Part shown: positions 12,328 to 25,600 of the stretch, in pieces
Layout of the letters: the number at the start of each line of letters is the position of its first letter
Position numbering within the stretch: position 1 is the first letter of the stretch
Origin: Lineus longissimus
Lineage: Eukaryota; Nemertea; Pilidiophora; Heteronemertea; Lineidae
Direction: 5' to 3'
Length of the DNA: 64,000 bases
Assembly: GCF_910592395.1 (NCBI RefSeq)
Contig: NC_088324.1
Coordinates: 6,908,953-6,972,952, forward strand
Notes under the pieces: model-generated
What the model saw: the letters and a program-made list of their open reading frames with translations, nothing else
Database searches by the model: none
What the model was told of the DNA's origin: nothing
Made by a program: the position numbers and the translations under genes

Positions 12328-12633
12328 CCCTTTGAAGCCCGATCTCGACTATAGTCGCCAAAGAAAAACCTGTGTTTTCCCGATCTTGACTAAAGTTGCC
12401 AAAACTCACTCGGCACCCCTTCACATAGAACACTTACTACAGCTTTGTGCAAATGAAGTACATATTCCGAACGACAATTTTGGTTACATACTGCGGTAGC
12501 TGAGCATAATTTTCACATAATGTTTTCCAGGGTGAAGAGTATTTTGGCATCAAAGGTGATGCAAACAACATTTTTCTCCAGAAACTTGGACTTTTTAGGG
12601 TGGCATTTCTGTGGAAACTCGGGCTCCAATGGG
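12328..12633. mobile_element. piggyBac-like MITE, 306 bp
   Basis: Flanked by TTAA at 12324-12327 and 12634-12637. Termini are CCCTTTGAAGCCCGATC and CCCATTGGAGCCCGAG (right end reverse-complemented). A subterminal repeat of the left end, 'cccgatcttgac', lies at 12379. The CCC start next to TTAA is typical of the piggyBac superfamily. Confidence 0.75.
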
Positions 12634-13389
12634 TTAACATATTTCTGTACAACTATTAAGTTGAAATAAAAGATTCACCATTGTATGGTTCCAGCTGCTT
12701 GGTGGAAAATATATGGGACAATTTCACCCCATTTTGGGCAAATGTCACCCAGTCTTAGAGTAAAGAAGAAGTACAAAGTTGCTATTTAATCTTTTCATCC
12801 ACTAGTACGATACAAATGTAGTTCTAGTCTGCTTCATTCAGATCAAAGCAATCAGACATCCACATTACGTCCAATCCTGAACTTGATGCGAGGCTCTCAC
12901 ATCGTATGAACACACAAATTGCTGACCTCAACAGCAAGAGGCCGTCCCAGATACGATTGGTTTCAATTCTGCAATTATAAAAGATGGAAAAAATTAGTTG
13001 TGGTTTCCATGTCTACAGACCGTTACTTTTTACCTTCCGCCGTAAAATGCCAGACTCCACGCCAATACTATTTTTTGTATTTCTATATCTACACACCCAA
13101 ACAAAGAGATATTGGTCTCCCTCTATCGACCTCTCTCGAAGACCTCTTGACCAGACATCTAATGGATTGCAATAGAACTAGGGCAAAATGCTCTTCTCTA
13201 GCGCCCTTCAAAATCCATTTTTTTAAACACTTTAATCGATTTTCTCGAATGAATGCTGAAAACCCAAAAGACCCCTTAAAATCTGCTTCTTAAACCTAAA
13301 AAACAACAAATTTTTGGTCCGCTAAAGAGAGGGCCTATTGTACTTTAGGAAGAAACAGGAAAGAGGCAGCAAGGGTCGTAATTCCTCTG

Positions 13390-13689
13390 TTACGACTGAT
13401 TCGAATGAAATTGAAAACTTGAGTCGAAACCCATCAGGCCAGTACTCACAAAACGGCTGAACTGTGGATTGTAAACAGGTTGGTCCATGCCCGGGTCATA
13501 GCGTTGCTCTGGCGGCTGACGTGGGTCATATTGCTGTTCCGGTAAAAGACAGGCATCATACTGTACCTCAGTTCGCGGGTCGTACGCTGGTTCCACCTGG
13601 GATTCAAAGCCTTGTTCCCCTCCGAACCGAGGGTCATACGACTGCTCAAAGTCTCGTGGGAACATACCACTTAGATACGGGTGGCCAGG
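13390..13689 (-). CDS. RC3H1: Roquin last coding exon with YDPR repeats
   Basis: A 99-residue C-terminus containing five spaced copies of an aromatic-acidic motif: SYDPRF, AYDPRT, QYDPRQ, RYDPGM, VYNPQF, the last three at a 10-13 residue spacing. Stop TAA is at 13390-13392. I recall no such repeat in vertebrate Roquins, though their tails are also Tyr/Pro-rich. A strong internal donor (TTT|GTGAGT) could trim the last 27 codons. Confidence 0.8.
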   Translation of the reverse strand, partial: PGHPYLSGMFPRDFEQSYDPRFGGEQGFESQVEPAYDPRTEVQYDACLLPEQQYDPRQPPEQRYDPGMDQPVYNPQFSRFVSTGLMGFDSSFQFHSNQS

Positions 13690-16600
13690 CTGAAATGAAC
13701 AAATCACCACTTCGTTAAACCGTCATATTTTTTCACCATTGAATTTTTGCGTCTCGGGAACGATTTAAAAAAACCCAAAAATGTTCGTTATTTTCATCCT
13801 GGCAGAGTTCAATTACGTTCAATTACGTTCAATTCTAACAATAAAATTCTTCTTCTTAACTGCGTACAGATGTTTTTGAGATGCACGCCACGCAATCAGT
13901 CCATTTTCTGTAAGTCAGCAAGATTAAAAATCACTTTTACATCTTTTAGTTTTGCAAATTTGGGACCAAAACTAGCGTCCCTAAATGAGAGGGTGTCGAC
14001 AATAGAGAGATATCCGCTAATGGAGGTTCCAAAAGACACTAACTGGTAAAGGCATCATGCCAGACTCCGCCTGGATGTTCATCTCGACCGTCTGCAGCTG
14101 CTGGTGCACCATTGCCTCGTCTTCAGTTATCAACAAGATCTTGTGGTCCAGGCGCTCCAGTTCCGAGCGCAGCTGCTCTCGCTCCGCGGTCGAAGGTGGA
14201 CCGGGGACGTGATCCGTGGGAAGGTTCTCAACTCTGAAAGCATAATTTTGGCATACGTGATTACCCAACGTGACAAAAGAATTTTTCAGCAGGTGCCATC
14301 ATGTGCAGACTGTGGACGATAATAATGAACAGAAGAGCTAACTTTTATCAGTCAAAACCACTCAAAATGGTCGTCATCTATACTATTAGCTATGAGCGAC
14401 TGAAACTAGTTGATCTAGCACTCATGATTATTATTAATATTATCATTAGGATGAAACTAATATCACCCGAGTGCGTATACCATCTTTGGAGATAGTGTGA
14501 CCAAATGCAAGTGAATTTACATTTTTAGTAGAGCATGATGTCCTATGCCTGTGATGGGACCATACACATGCTATGCACATCACACGCAACAAAAGGGTTA
14601 GAGCGACCACCCTATCTTATGAGAACTGGTCAAAACAAACTATGATTATGTAACGTACTGATTCTAAAGGTCCCCGGAGGTTCATTGTAACAAGGTTTGG
14701 CTGTTCGAGGCACCCTTATAGCCTAGATTTAACGCTGCTGGCAACCGCTCAATAGATCCCGGGGAGAACTCGGGATTGTATTTGTGGATGAACTGGCTTG
14801 GCTTTCAGAACCTAAATTTCCTGGCTCTCCACAACAACATGTGCTACTTATAAAAATTGAAGGGTCTGTCGGACGAGACGTATAGCTGTGGTCCCTGGTA
14901 CCCGAGTGTGGATGCAAGGGACAGTAGCCTGTAGTGGACTTCATACCTCCGGCAAAACCCAAATAGTATTATGACGCGGTATTGATATGGTGATGTACTT
15001 AACCGACAAGGGTGATAACTGTTGACTTACCTCTGCCTTATTGCATGAACCGAGTACGGCTGCGTCGACAGGATACTCCCCAATTTCATTTCGGCAGTCG
15101 GTAAACTCCGCGCGATTGTTTGACCAGCAGGCGATGTGTTAGCATTGCTGACATAACGACTCGGGACCTGCGACGTGATTGGATAAGGACGTTCCATTGG
15201 CGTAACCGCGGTAACAGGCGTAGTCCCCATCTCTTGAGTGGCGGTCGCGTTGACCGGCGCGGTTGATTTTACCTTTGCACGCGCGGACCGCGAGATTGGG
15301 CCGTACTTGGATACAATTGGTCGATCAGTGAACGGTATGAAGCTATCATCCTCCTCTCTACTGAAGTAAAACAAAAGCAGGGCTGAAATCTAACAATTTT
15401 CGAAAAACACTTTTCAATAAGTGGCCTTATATCCAATGGCTTTTGTTTACAAATCAACGGCCCGAATCTATGCCACTAGGCACTACTGCAATAGCCACGG
15501 TTGCCATCTTGTCCTGGCAGGCTAGCTATTAGCCTCCCGTGTGCAGACTCAAAATCAAGAGAGATCAATGAAAAAACAAACTTCAAAGAAATCAGACTAG
15601 TAGTTAACGCACCAGGACCCTAAGACCCTAATTGATATGAACAAAACATTTACGAATGGACTACTGATAATTTTTACCACCCTCATTTCGGTCAGTTGTT
15701 TGGGGCAACTCGCATGGGCAGTCTGCTGGGTGGAAGATTCAACAATGCTTCCACCCAGAGCAATGAGCTACAGCGCAACCCATGTGCAAGATATCCAAGC
15801 AACGATCCGAGTGAAAAGGATCTAAAAGTTATGAGGCTGGCGAGAAAAACTCTTCGTACGTGTATCCAAGTGAATCTACCTTTGATCACGAAAAGTTGCA
15901 ATCGTTGCGTCAGGCCAGCCTCAGTTGAGTGGTGACGCTCGCAGAGGAATGATTAGTGCATGATGTCATTCAGGAATCATTTTTTAAACAAATATATCCA
16001 TCTGAAGATACTCACGATGCTACGGTCGCCCAGAACTTGGCTAACTCCGCTTCGCTGAAGCTCTCTTCATCATCTTCGCATGCAGACACACACCCTGCGG
16101 ATTCATCAGCCTCCGACAATGAACCAGACAGTGAGACGTCGCGATAGTCTGCGGCCTCAAGGGAGGAGGACGACGACACCTGCAAGGAAGAGGAGATGAC
16201 ACCGTTTTCAAAAAGTGAATCATGTCCCATAAAAAAAATGACACATCCAAAAAGAATCTGAACAGCTGGGCCCCATCTAATCAGCTGGGCCCAATCTAAT
16301 CAGCTGGGCCCAATCTAATCAGCTGGGCCCAATCTAATCAGCTTTAAAGACAAATGCCAGTGTCAGCTCAATTAAAGGCCTACGCTGTTTGTTAAAGATT
16401 TTGAATTTGTAATGGATTTTAGAAATGTCCAATTGCAGAAATACATACTAAATATAAATTTCAACATTGCCGTTGTGGAGCCTGATATACAAATACTATG
16501 AATACCAATTTTAAATAAATTTGTATTCACAATAACTGCACTACGGCATTGTGTATTAGTTTCTATTTAACTGGACCACAAGTAATTAAGAACGGCGTAC

Positions 16601-19600
16601 CCCTTTTAAGAGTAATCTTCTTCAGTAATATTTCATTCACAATATTAGTAGCGTCGTTTGAGCAACTGGGCCCTGATATCATTGGAACTTTTGTCATGAC
16701 ATGCGGAGAGACTGAAGGTTTACATTATGCAGCAGAACAGATGTCAATGTTTTGTGAAACCTTATGTAAAATTCTTATCCCGTTAATATGAATGAATATG
16801 ATATGTTCCGATTGCGATGAAAATGAAGCATTCAAATACTGATTGTAAAGATTTTTATATTTCTTCTTCTCTGCACTTGGACTTGGAGGTGTTATTATTC
16901 TCCCGCGAGTATTCCTCCTCCAAGGTGGGATGAGCGTTTTTTTACGTGCCACTACGATTAGGCACCAATTGGGTTTATTGGCCTAGTGACTCTGTATTTG
17001 GCCAGAGGTAGAGTCCACGCAAGCTACTCATGTTTCTCTTCTGGTTGGGTCTTTTTCTTGCTCTGGTATAGAAACCAGATACATGGAACCTGGGTTTTTT
17101 TAGTCTCATTTGACAAATGTTTGAAGGACTGTGAAGAGCCATGAATTTTAGTTTTTTGAAAGCCATGACGGTTCATCCAGAAATACAACCACAATCCTAG
17201 CGCTATTGCTTGTATTGTTAACCAGCACTGTTAACCACAAGCCTTTGAGTCTCCTTGGATTTTTTTAAACGACAGTGGATGAATTGCAAACTTACGATGC
17301 TGGTATGAACTGGGTACTTGTCTACCTTGTAGTCAAATGCACTCGTTTCCGAATCGTTTTCAGATTCATAACCAAGAGATGCATCGTTCCCCTGCGACCA
17401 TGAACAGTAGATTGAGGCAACTGGACCCCCCTCCTTTGTCTCGCATCTCTCTTCCTCTTTTTCCTTTTCTTCTGTAGAAAACAAAAAATAAAACATTGTC
17501 AATTCACTGATGTCAAACCTTAACACCTTCATGGTAATCGGACGTTAATCTACGGCAAAACCTGCTTTTCTGTTGCTTGGTATCTGACGTTTATCTACGA
17601 CGTCAAAATCTACTTATTGGTTGCTGGGAATCGAACGTTCATCTCCGTCAAAACCCACGTTTTGGATGCAGGAATAACAACTGAAACCACACAACACGCA
17701 GACAGGCACCAAAGTAGGTAAAAACACCTAACATCCATTCCTCACCTCAAAATTCATTGTTGACAACGATGTAAACTACCAAATATCCAAGACTCTATTT
17801 TTTGCAACTTTCCAAAAATAACATTTTCACAATTTTTACTTTTGGTGAACGACAAAATTCATTTCACAATTTCAAAGAAAAAGCAAGTTTTTGCAATTTT
17901 CATTTTTCGCGAATCGAGATCACTAGCAAAACCTGTAAAATACGACGCTCACAAATGTTTTAAAATATACAACATTGACGATGGTGATTCTCTAACTTAC
18001 CGGCATCCTTTATTTTGGCAAGAGAAGAATTCACTTGGATCGTCCCCGCAGTGTCGCTAATTGACCGCGCCAACTCGGCCGACGTGACCAGTCTTTGCGT
18101 GCCGGAGAGCGTGTCGGTTCGTATCCTCTGCGATATCACATTTGAGGATATTGCGCCCGGTCCGTTGGCATTCAGACGTTGATCGACGTGGCCAGAAGGG
18201 GGAGGGGTGCTTCGATTGAGATGAGCCAGGAGCTCTTCACGTTGCTGATAGAGGTCCTCCAGGATATGCGAGCGCGGCGGTGCGCCCTGAAAATGGACAT
18301 GTTTGAATAAACGGCAGTTGTAGGAGCCGGAAAGAGGGCCTACTGCATTTCTTATAAAAATTCCTAGACTGTTCCAAAATGTTGTTGACAATTTCGAGGA
18401 GTTTTCATAAAATAGTTAGGGCATGCATCTGGTACGCCTCCCCCTTGGGACCGTGCCTGCAATTCTGAATCATCCTGGTAACAACGTACAATTGTTCACA
18501 GTGTATGATGTGCTAACATTACTTTTAGTGGCTTATCGAAGCGACGTCAACAGTTCTTGTGCAGAAAGTGATGTCATCAACTCTTGTGTACACATGTGGA
18601 ACCTAAATTGTTAATCGAGCAAATGAATTCCCTTCAAGCTCCATTTCAACGCCCAGAATGCCACATGCCTGCCAGGCCTCGAACTTAGCCAGGGCAATGA
18701 AGGCAATGCCTGGTTGCCCGTTAATATTGCCTTCCTGCCCTCGCCCCTCAGGTTTTTGGTTGACAAAAGGCAACATGACCTTCCTGCCCTACCAGATCAC
18801 TTTGATGCCCTCGGATTTTTCTAAAAGGCAATTAGTAAGTCCAAATATCCCTGATTTAGTTAGAAATACGGGAAATAGGAAATAGGAATATAGGTTATAT
18901 CCAAAAATGACCTTCAAAATATAGGAAATATAGGAACAGTTGGAGCACTGCAAGACAACACTAGGCCCACACGTAGAGTTGGTGATTCACTGATATTGAA
19001 GGGTGTTGAATTCTAATGAGTCTTACCTTTTTTTGTAATTTGTAATTTCTATTGTAAACTAATGAGTCTTACCTGGGGGTAGCGATATGTAGAGCGCTGG
19101 AGTGGGACTGGAGGCGCCCTCAACGGAGCCAAATAATCTCTCGGCACTCCTCTGTTTCCATACTGTGCGAGTGAGCGGTAGTACTGCTCTCCAGTGTACT
19201 GGGGAGGGCGGACGTAGCGCGACGGGTAGCGGTATGTCTCGTCGTAGAGCGATGGGTGATACTGAGACGGGGCTTGCTGGTGGAGACCCCTCGCTATAAT
19301 ATTGGCTGCATTAAATCCTGGAAAGGATATACAGTAGAATCTCTCTATTGAGGACACACTCGGGACTGACAAGTGCTGTCCTTAACCTCTTGAATCCCAA
19401 AACTTGAAAAACCCAGTATCCCAGGGTGGTCACGTGGTTGCGAAATTAGGTCCGACTTTCACGATGTATAGCGCCCGCATACAACCAACAAAGTCCAATA
19501 CCAAGGCGCCATCTACCCAGGCATGCTCTAACTGACCCTACTGTACATCAAACACGCTAAAACAAGCAATAAACTAGTGTCCAAGCTGAAGGGAAGAGAA

Positions 19601-22600
19601 ATATCACTGAGACCGACCTGTCGGTCGTTGGGAAAAAAACGTTATTTCAAAATGACCGACTGGTCAGTCACCGGGATTCAAGAGGTTAATAGAGAAGTGG
19701 CCTGATTAGACAAGTCAAATTGAATGGAAACAACCAATTTGAGATCAAACCTAGTATCCTTTAATAGAGAGGTTGTCCTTAATAGAGAGGTGTCCGCTAA
19801 GGGCCTACGTCATTTCTTAAAAATTTTGATTTTGTAACTGAATTTAAAAATGTCCAATCGCAGAAATATGTACTAAATATAAATTTCAACATTGCCGTTG
19901 TGTAGGCTGATATACAAATACTATGAATACCAAGTTTAAACAAATTTGTATTCACAATAACTACACTACGGCATTGTGTATCAGTGGATGTCTATATAAC
20001 TGTTCCACAAGTAATTACGAATGGCGTACCCTTTTAAGGACAGCCTAATTGTAAATTGACAAACATCGGAAGGCGTTTGACTTACTTTCTGTTGATGGAT
20101 AGCGTGGAGCAGGATATCCAGGCGACGCTAGCATACCAGGCGTCCTAGTCGAGTGTAACTCTGGCGGACCTTGGCGACGTGGCAAGGATGGCGCCTCCTG
20201 GGAGGGGAAATCTCGACCAGGACGCAGAAGGGATACATTTCGAGCTTGTTCTATGGTCATATCCGATGAAGACACCAAATCGAGATTCTTCTCAACGCTG
20301 TATAAAAGAGAATCATTAGAATCAGTAACATTGGACATAGAAAATACTGCTCTACAGTAAACTGACAAATGTTCTTGTTTTCTTTTCGTGGATTTCACAA
20401 CTAAAGGGGTACGCCGTTCGTAATTACTTGTGGTCCAGTTAAATAGAAATCCACTAATACACAATGCCGTAGTGAAGTTATTGTGAATACAAATTTGTTT
20501 AAACTTGGTATTCATGAATCATAGTATTTGTATGTCAGTCTACACAACGGCAATGTTGAAATTTATACTTAGTATGTATTTTCGCAATTGGACATTTTAA
20601 AACTCAATTACGAAATTTGAAATTCTTAACGAACGGCGTAGGCCTTTAACCTCCATTCACAAAAATAAAAGTGGGCAAAAAACATAATTTTTTTTATTTG
20701 AAATGCTCAATAGAATTTCATAATCCGGCAGAATGAAACAAAAAATATTTTCGCGTCAGACAAAAATTAAAAGGTTTACAAATTTGAAGTAAAGAGAAAC
20801 ATGCACCTTGCTCCATTTTTACTTGAAGACTCGGAGTGAGGCAAATTTCGAGCACTTTCCGTCCTCTCTGGCTTTGCCTCGAATCTGTCTGCATCTACCG
20901 CATCTGAGAGTGAGAGGGAGATGTTACTCATGATGTCGGAGAATTCATCCATGTCATCGTGGTAACCACCCTGTTTCGTCTGTAGTCGACTGCGACGATT
21001 CTTAGCCCTGTACCTGCAAATTATGGATTTGAATAAGATTTCTTGGCGAATGTTCGAGTAAGGGGAGGCCAATCACCAATAGGTCGAACAGCAATTTGGA
21101 CGCTAGTCAGGAAACTTAAAAAAATATGATGTGGGCATAAAAAGTGATGCAAGCAGGGATGATAATCAATATCTTATGGGGCCAAATGCAACCAAAGAGA
21201 CAATGAAACAATTCTTATCTGCACAAATTTGGTGACTGGATTAGAATTTTCAAAAATCTGATGCGGGCAGAAAATCGATGCAGGCAAAGATGATAAACAA
21301 TCGGGCCTAAAGTTCCCACCCACCGTTCCATTTCGTCCTCTGAATGTGCGAACGTGCAATTGACTCCTCTAGGGCAGGTTTTCTTCTGAATAAAGTCACG
21401 ACACATGCTCGTCTTGTATTTCGATCCGTGGATATTGGGCGGGTCGTATTTGCGGAGACTGTTCGTGTGGATAAACTCGACCAGGCCTTTTACGATCGTG
21501 AATGTTGATTTGATGATTGCTTCCAAGTTCTCCCATGATGGCGCCAGTGTGTCTGGAAATGAACGCAATTATTTTTCTTTATTTATCTGCATTTGGATGT
21601 CAATAATGATGCAGATATTCACTCAAGGGTTCTCCATTACACTGAATACCAACCATTTAATGACCCTAATAGGGGCGGGGGTGGGGTCGGGGGTTGAAAA
21701 TCAAATAAATTGACCCTGTGTAGTACCACGTAAATCATGACTTACCAGGACCTGGATCGATGTTGGCCAGCAGATCAAGATGAACCCGGAGATGGGACAG
21801 GTTGCCCGGGTCACCCGTCCTCTGTAGGGCTATGACTAGCTCGTCCACGCTCTGGGCAAATGATTGCGGCGTCTGCAGCTGAAAGCGACACAAGGAAAGA
21901 ACCAATACAGAGGTTAAAGGGTTATGCGTCTACACAACGGCAATGTTGAGATTTATATTTAGTATATGTATATCTGCAATTGGAGATTTTTAAATTCAAT
22001 GAGGAACCTGCACAACACAACCTGCCAAAAGGGGGCCCTGCAGGCAAGTGGACAAAGGTGAAAGTCATTTCCCGGGCAGAGGAGCACACACAGGTAGAGT
22101 CAACTGAAAGAAGATTAACCTACTAAATGCATAAGGAATTGGAGCACACACAGGTAGAGTCACCCGAAAGTAGATTAACCTACTGAATGCATAAGGCATT
22201 AGAATTTGGAGCACACGTAGGTAGAGTCCAACGAAAGTAGATTAACCTACTGAATGCATAAGGCATTGGAGCACACACAGGAAGAGTCCACCGAAAGTAG
22301 ATTAACCTACTGAATGTATAAGGCACTGGAGCACACACAGGTAGAGTCAACCGAAAGTAGATTAACCTACTGAATGCATAAGGCAATCGAGCACACACAG
22401 GTAGAGTCCACCGAAAGTAGATTAACCTACTGAATGCATAAGGCATTCGAGCACACACAGGTAGAGTCAAACGAAAGTAGATTAACCTACTGAATGCATA
22501 AGGAATTGGAGCACACACAGGTAGAGTCACCCGAAAGTAGATTAACCTACTGAATGCATAAGGCATTAGAATTTGGAGCACACGTAGGTAGAGTCCAACG

Positions 22601-25600
22601 AAAGTAGATTAACCTACTGAATGCATAAGGCATTGGAGCACACACAGGAAGAGTCCACCGAAAGTAGATTAACCTACTGAATGCATAAGGCATTGGAGCA
22701 CACACAGGTAGAGTCCACCGAAAGTAGATTAACCTACTGAATGTATAAGGCACTGGAGCACACACAGGTAGAGTCAACCGAAAGTAGATTAACCTACTGA
22801 ATGCATAAGGCATTCGAGCACACACAGGTAGAGTCAAACGAAAGTAGATTAACCTACTGAATGCATAAAGCATTGGAGCACACATAGGTAGAGTCAAGTC
22901 AACCGAAAGTAGATTAACCTACTGAATGCATAAGGCATTCGAGCACACACAGGTAGAGTCCAACGAAAGTAGATTAACCTACTGAATGTATAAGGCATTC
23001 GAGCACACACAGGTAGAGTCCAACGAAAGTAGATTAACCTACTGAATGTATAAGGCACTTGAGCACACACAGGTAGAGTCCACCGAAAGTAGATTAACCT
23101 ACTGAATGTATAAGGCATTCGAGCACACACAGGTAGAGTCCAACGAAAGTAGATTAACCTACTGAATGTATAAGGCATTCGAGCACACACAGGTAGAGTC
23201 CAACGAAAGTAGATTAACCTACTGAATGTATAAGGCACTGGAGCACACACAGGTAGAGTCCACCGAAAGTAGATTAACCTACTGAATGTATAAGGCACTG
23301 GAGCACACACAGGTAGAGTCCAACGAAAGTAGATTAACCTACTGAATGTATAAGGCACTGGAGCACACACAGGTAGAGTCAACCGAAAGTAGATTAACCT
23401 ACTGAATGCATAAGGCATTGGAGCACACACAGGTAGAGTCAAACGAAAGTAGATTAACCTACTGAATGCATAAAGCATTGGAGCACACATAGGTAGAGTC
23501 AAATCAAACGAAAGTAGATAAACCTACTGAATGCATAAGGCATTCGAGCACACACAGGTAGAGTCAAACGAAAGTAGATTAACCCACTGAATGCATAAAG
23601 CATTGGAGCACACATAGGTAGAGTCAAATCAACCGAAAGTAGATTAACCTACTGAATGCATAAGGCATTCGAGCACACACAGGTAGAGTCAAACGAAAGT
23701 AGATTAACCTACTGAATGCATAAGGCATTCGAGCACACACAGGTAGAGTCAAACGAAAGTAGATTAACCTACTGAATGCATAAAGCATTGGAGCACACAC
23801 AGGTAGAGTCAAATCAACCGAAAGTAGATGAACCTACTGAATTCCTGTACCCCGAAATCAACACTACCAAGATGAAGCGAAGTTATGCCCATGTTTCTCG
23901 GTCAAGTTTGTGTGTCAACAAATTTCTGTGTACAGTAAATTTCTGAGGAATGAAGAGCATACCTTGTCGATGATTGACTGCATGTGGGACTTATGGTTGG
24001 TGTCGCCATACAACAGCGACGACCACTGCTCGGGAGCAATGCGTAGCCCAGCTTCCGTAGCAATCTGTACGATCTGCGAATCGTGTTCCCGTCGTAGCGT
24101 CTCATACGTCCTGAACTCTTCCTTAAGTTGCATTAACGAGGACTCCTCATCTCTCTTGGTCACCTGTAAAAGGTAAAAACAAAAAAACAAATTCAAATGT
24201 GCACTGCATAGGTAGGGTGCAAATCTTTCGAAGAAGGGCTCTACCTCGTTTATACGTTTCTTGCCATTGCCAGTTAAAGGCCTACGCCATTCGTTAAAGG
24301 TTTTGAATTTGTAATTGAGTCAGAAAATGTCCAATCGCAGAAATACGTACTGAATATAAATTTCAACATTGCCGTTGTGAAGACTGATGTACAAATACTA
24401 TGAATACCAAGTTTTGAAACAAATTTGTATTCATAATAACTGCACTACATCATTGTGTATCAGTGGATTCCTATGCAACTGGAAGTGGATTCCTATGCAA
24501 CTGGACCACAAGTAATTACGAACGCTGTACCCTTCAAGGTCTATCAACCCCATGAAAACTGTTTCGTTTGGAAGAGAACAGACCGTGTGTTAGGCAAGGC
24601 AAGAATTTTTTTGACCATGAGGGAAGGGGCAAAACCATCATTGTCACAGACAGACACCCCTTATTCCACCTTGGACTGGGGCGGGGAGATTTAGAGTTTC
24701 GGACTAGTGTCCACCTTACCTTAAAACAGGATGCCCTGTAGAGCAACTGAACGACATGGCCAATGGCTGTCTTAGAAGCATGGGGGTATTGGGGTTCGAG
24801 TCTCTGCACGACAAAGAGCACCAGGACCTTTCTCGACAGCGCTGATCCGTCCTCCAGTGCCAGGAGTATAAGCCGTAGTACCTCTTCCTGCATAGCTGAA
24901 TAAGAGAGGGTCGATTAGTGGCTTGGTGCAATAGAAGGAAGTGCGCTGGACTCATAATCAGGCAGTTGTGGGATTGACTCTCATGAGTATTGCCACTGAT
25001 ATGTTATGTGTCCTTGAGCAAGGCACTTGACCCTTCATGCTTCCCTCCACTGAGGAGTAGGTGGGCACTGCATTGAGTCGTTGGTTTGACTCTTGGAGGG
25101 ATCAGCACTGTTTTGCTTTGTGTCCTTGAGCAAGGCACTTGACCCTTCATGCTTCTCTCCACAGAGCAGCAAGTGGGCACTGTATTGTAGAGAAAGCGAA
25201 ATGACAGTGCCACCCATGCGGTGTTTGGGGAGACAAGCAATACAGGTCGCGACGCATCCTTTTCTGTTCTAAAACTCTCCCAACCAACTAAACAATGAAA
25301 TGTTTTTTCGACAGCTCTTCAATTCTTCCATAATGTGCACCAAGCCATGCGGTTACGGTCACCTAACCATAGTCGCTCCCGTCATAACGAGGCACTGTCT
25401 GCCAAAGTGGGTGGCAGACTGATAATGCACTATGCACCCACTTTGGCAGACTGATACACCGTAAACTGTAGTTCATTATTATCAAGGTGTTTCAAAATTT
25501 TAACATCCATAATAACTGCCCCTCTAAAAGTGCTCCCTAACTTTCTTTGTAACAATTAAAGCAATTTCAATTAGTATTACATGTAGTACACGTATCACAC

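Larger units (their letters stand above)
9631..13389. other. Intergenic region without a supported gene
   Basis: About 3.8 kb of AT-rich DNA between the satellite and the Roquin stop codon. It contains two TTAA-flanked elements (10479-10782 and 12328-12633). Open frames up to 124 codons on both strands show no domain I recognise. One minus-strand frame at 11347-11544 has a weak OB-fold-like look (see rejected list). Confidence 0.5.
19332..20051. mobile_element. 166-bp pogo-like MITE broken by two TTAA elements (nested)
   Basis: Starts CAGTAGAATCTCTCTATTGA after a TA (19330-19331) and ends at 20051 before a TA (20052-20053). Its sequence is continuous with the intact 166-bp copies at 46657-46822 and 47984-48149 once the two insertions, 19386-19685 and 19801-20033, and one TTAA each are removed. 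The ends and the TA duplication suggest the Tc1/mariner-pogo group. Confidence 0.85.

Noticed and set aside
12919-13293. 124-codon plus-strand frame before the Roquin stop
   Set aside because: No recognisable domain, low-complexity composition, no splice context; probably chance.
13400-13718. Plus-strand frame overlapping the last Roquin exon
   Set aside because: It is the antisense shadow of the YDPR exon, which has matching splice phase and family context.
22180-23812. Large minus-strand frames encoding 20-residue repeats (up to 202 codons)
   Set aside because: They follow automatically from a 60-bp period without stops in one frame. Frames shift at 66-67-bp units, no splice sites join them to Roquin exons, and exons 4 and 5 join cleanly without them.
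22081-23840. Regular repeats that could be mistaken for a CRISPR array
   Set aside because: The whole 60-bp unit is repeated without unique spacers, and the context is a spliced eukaryotic gene.
24912-24990. A functional tRNA gene at the SINE head
   Set aside because: The B box is weak and no acceptor-stem pairing is visible; the sequence continues into a SINE body.
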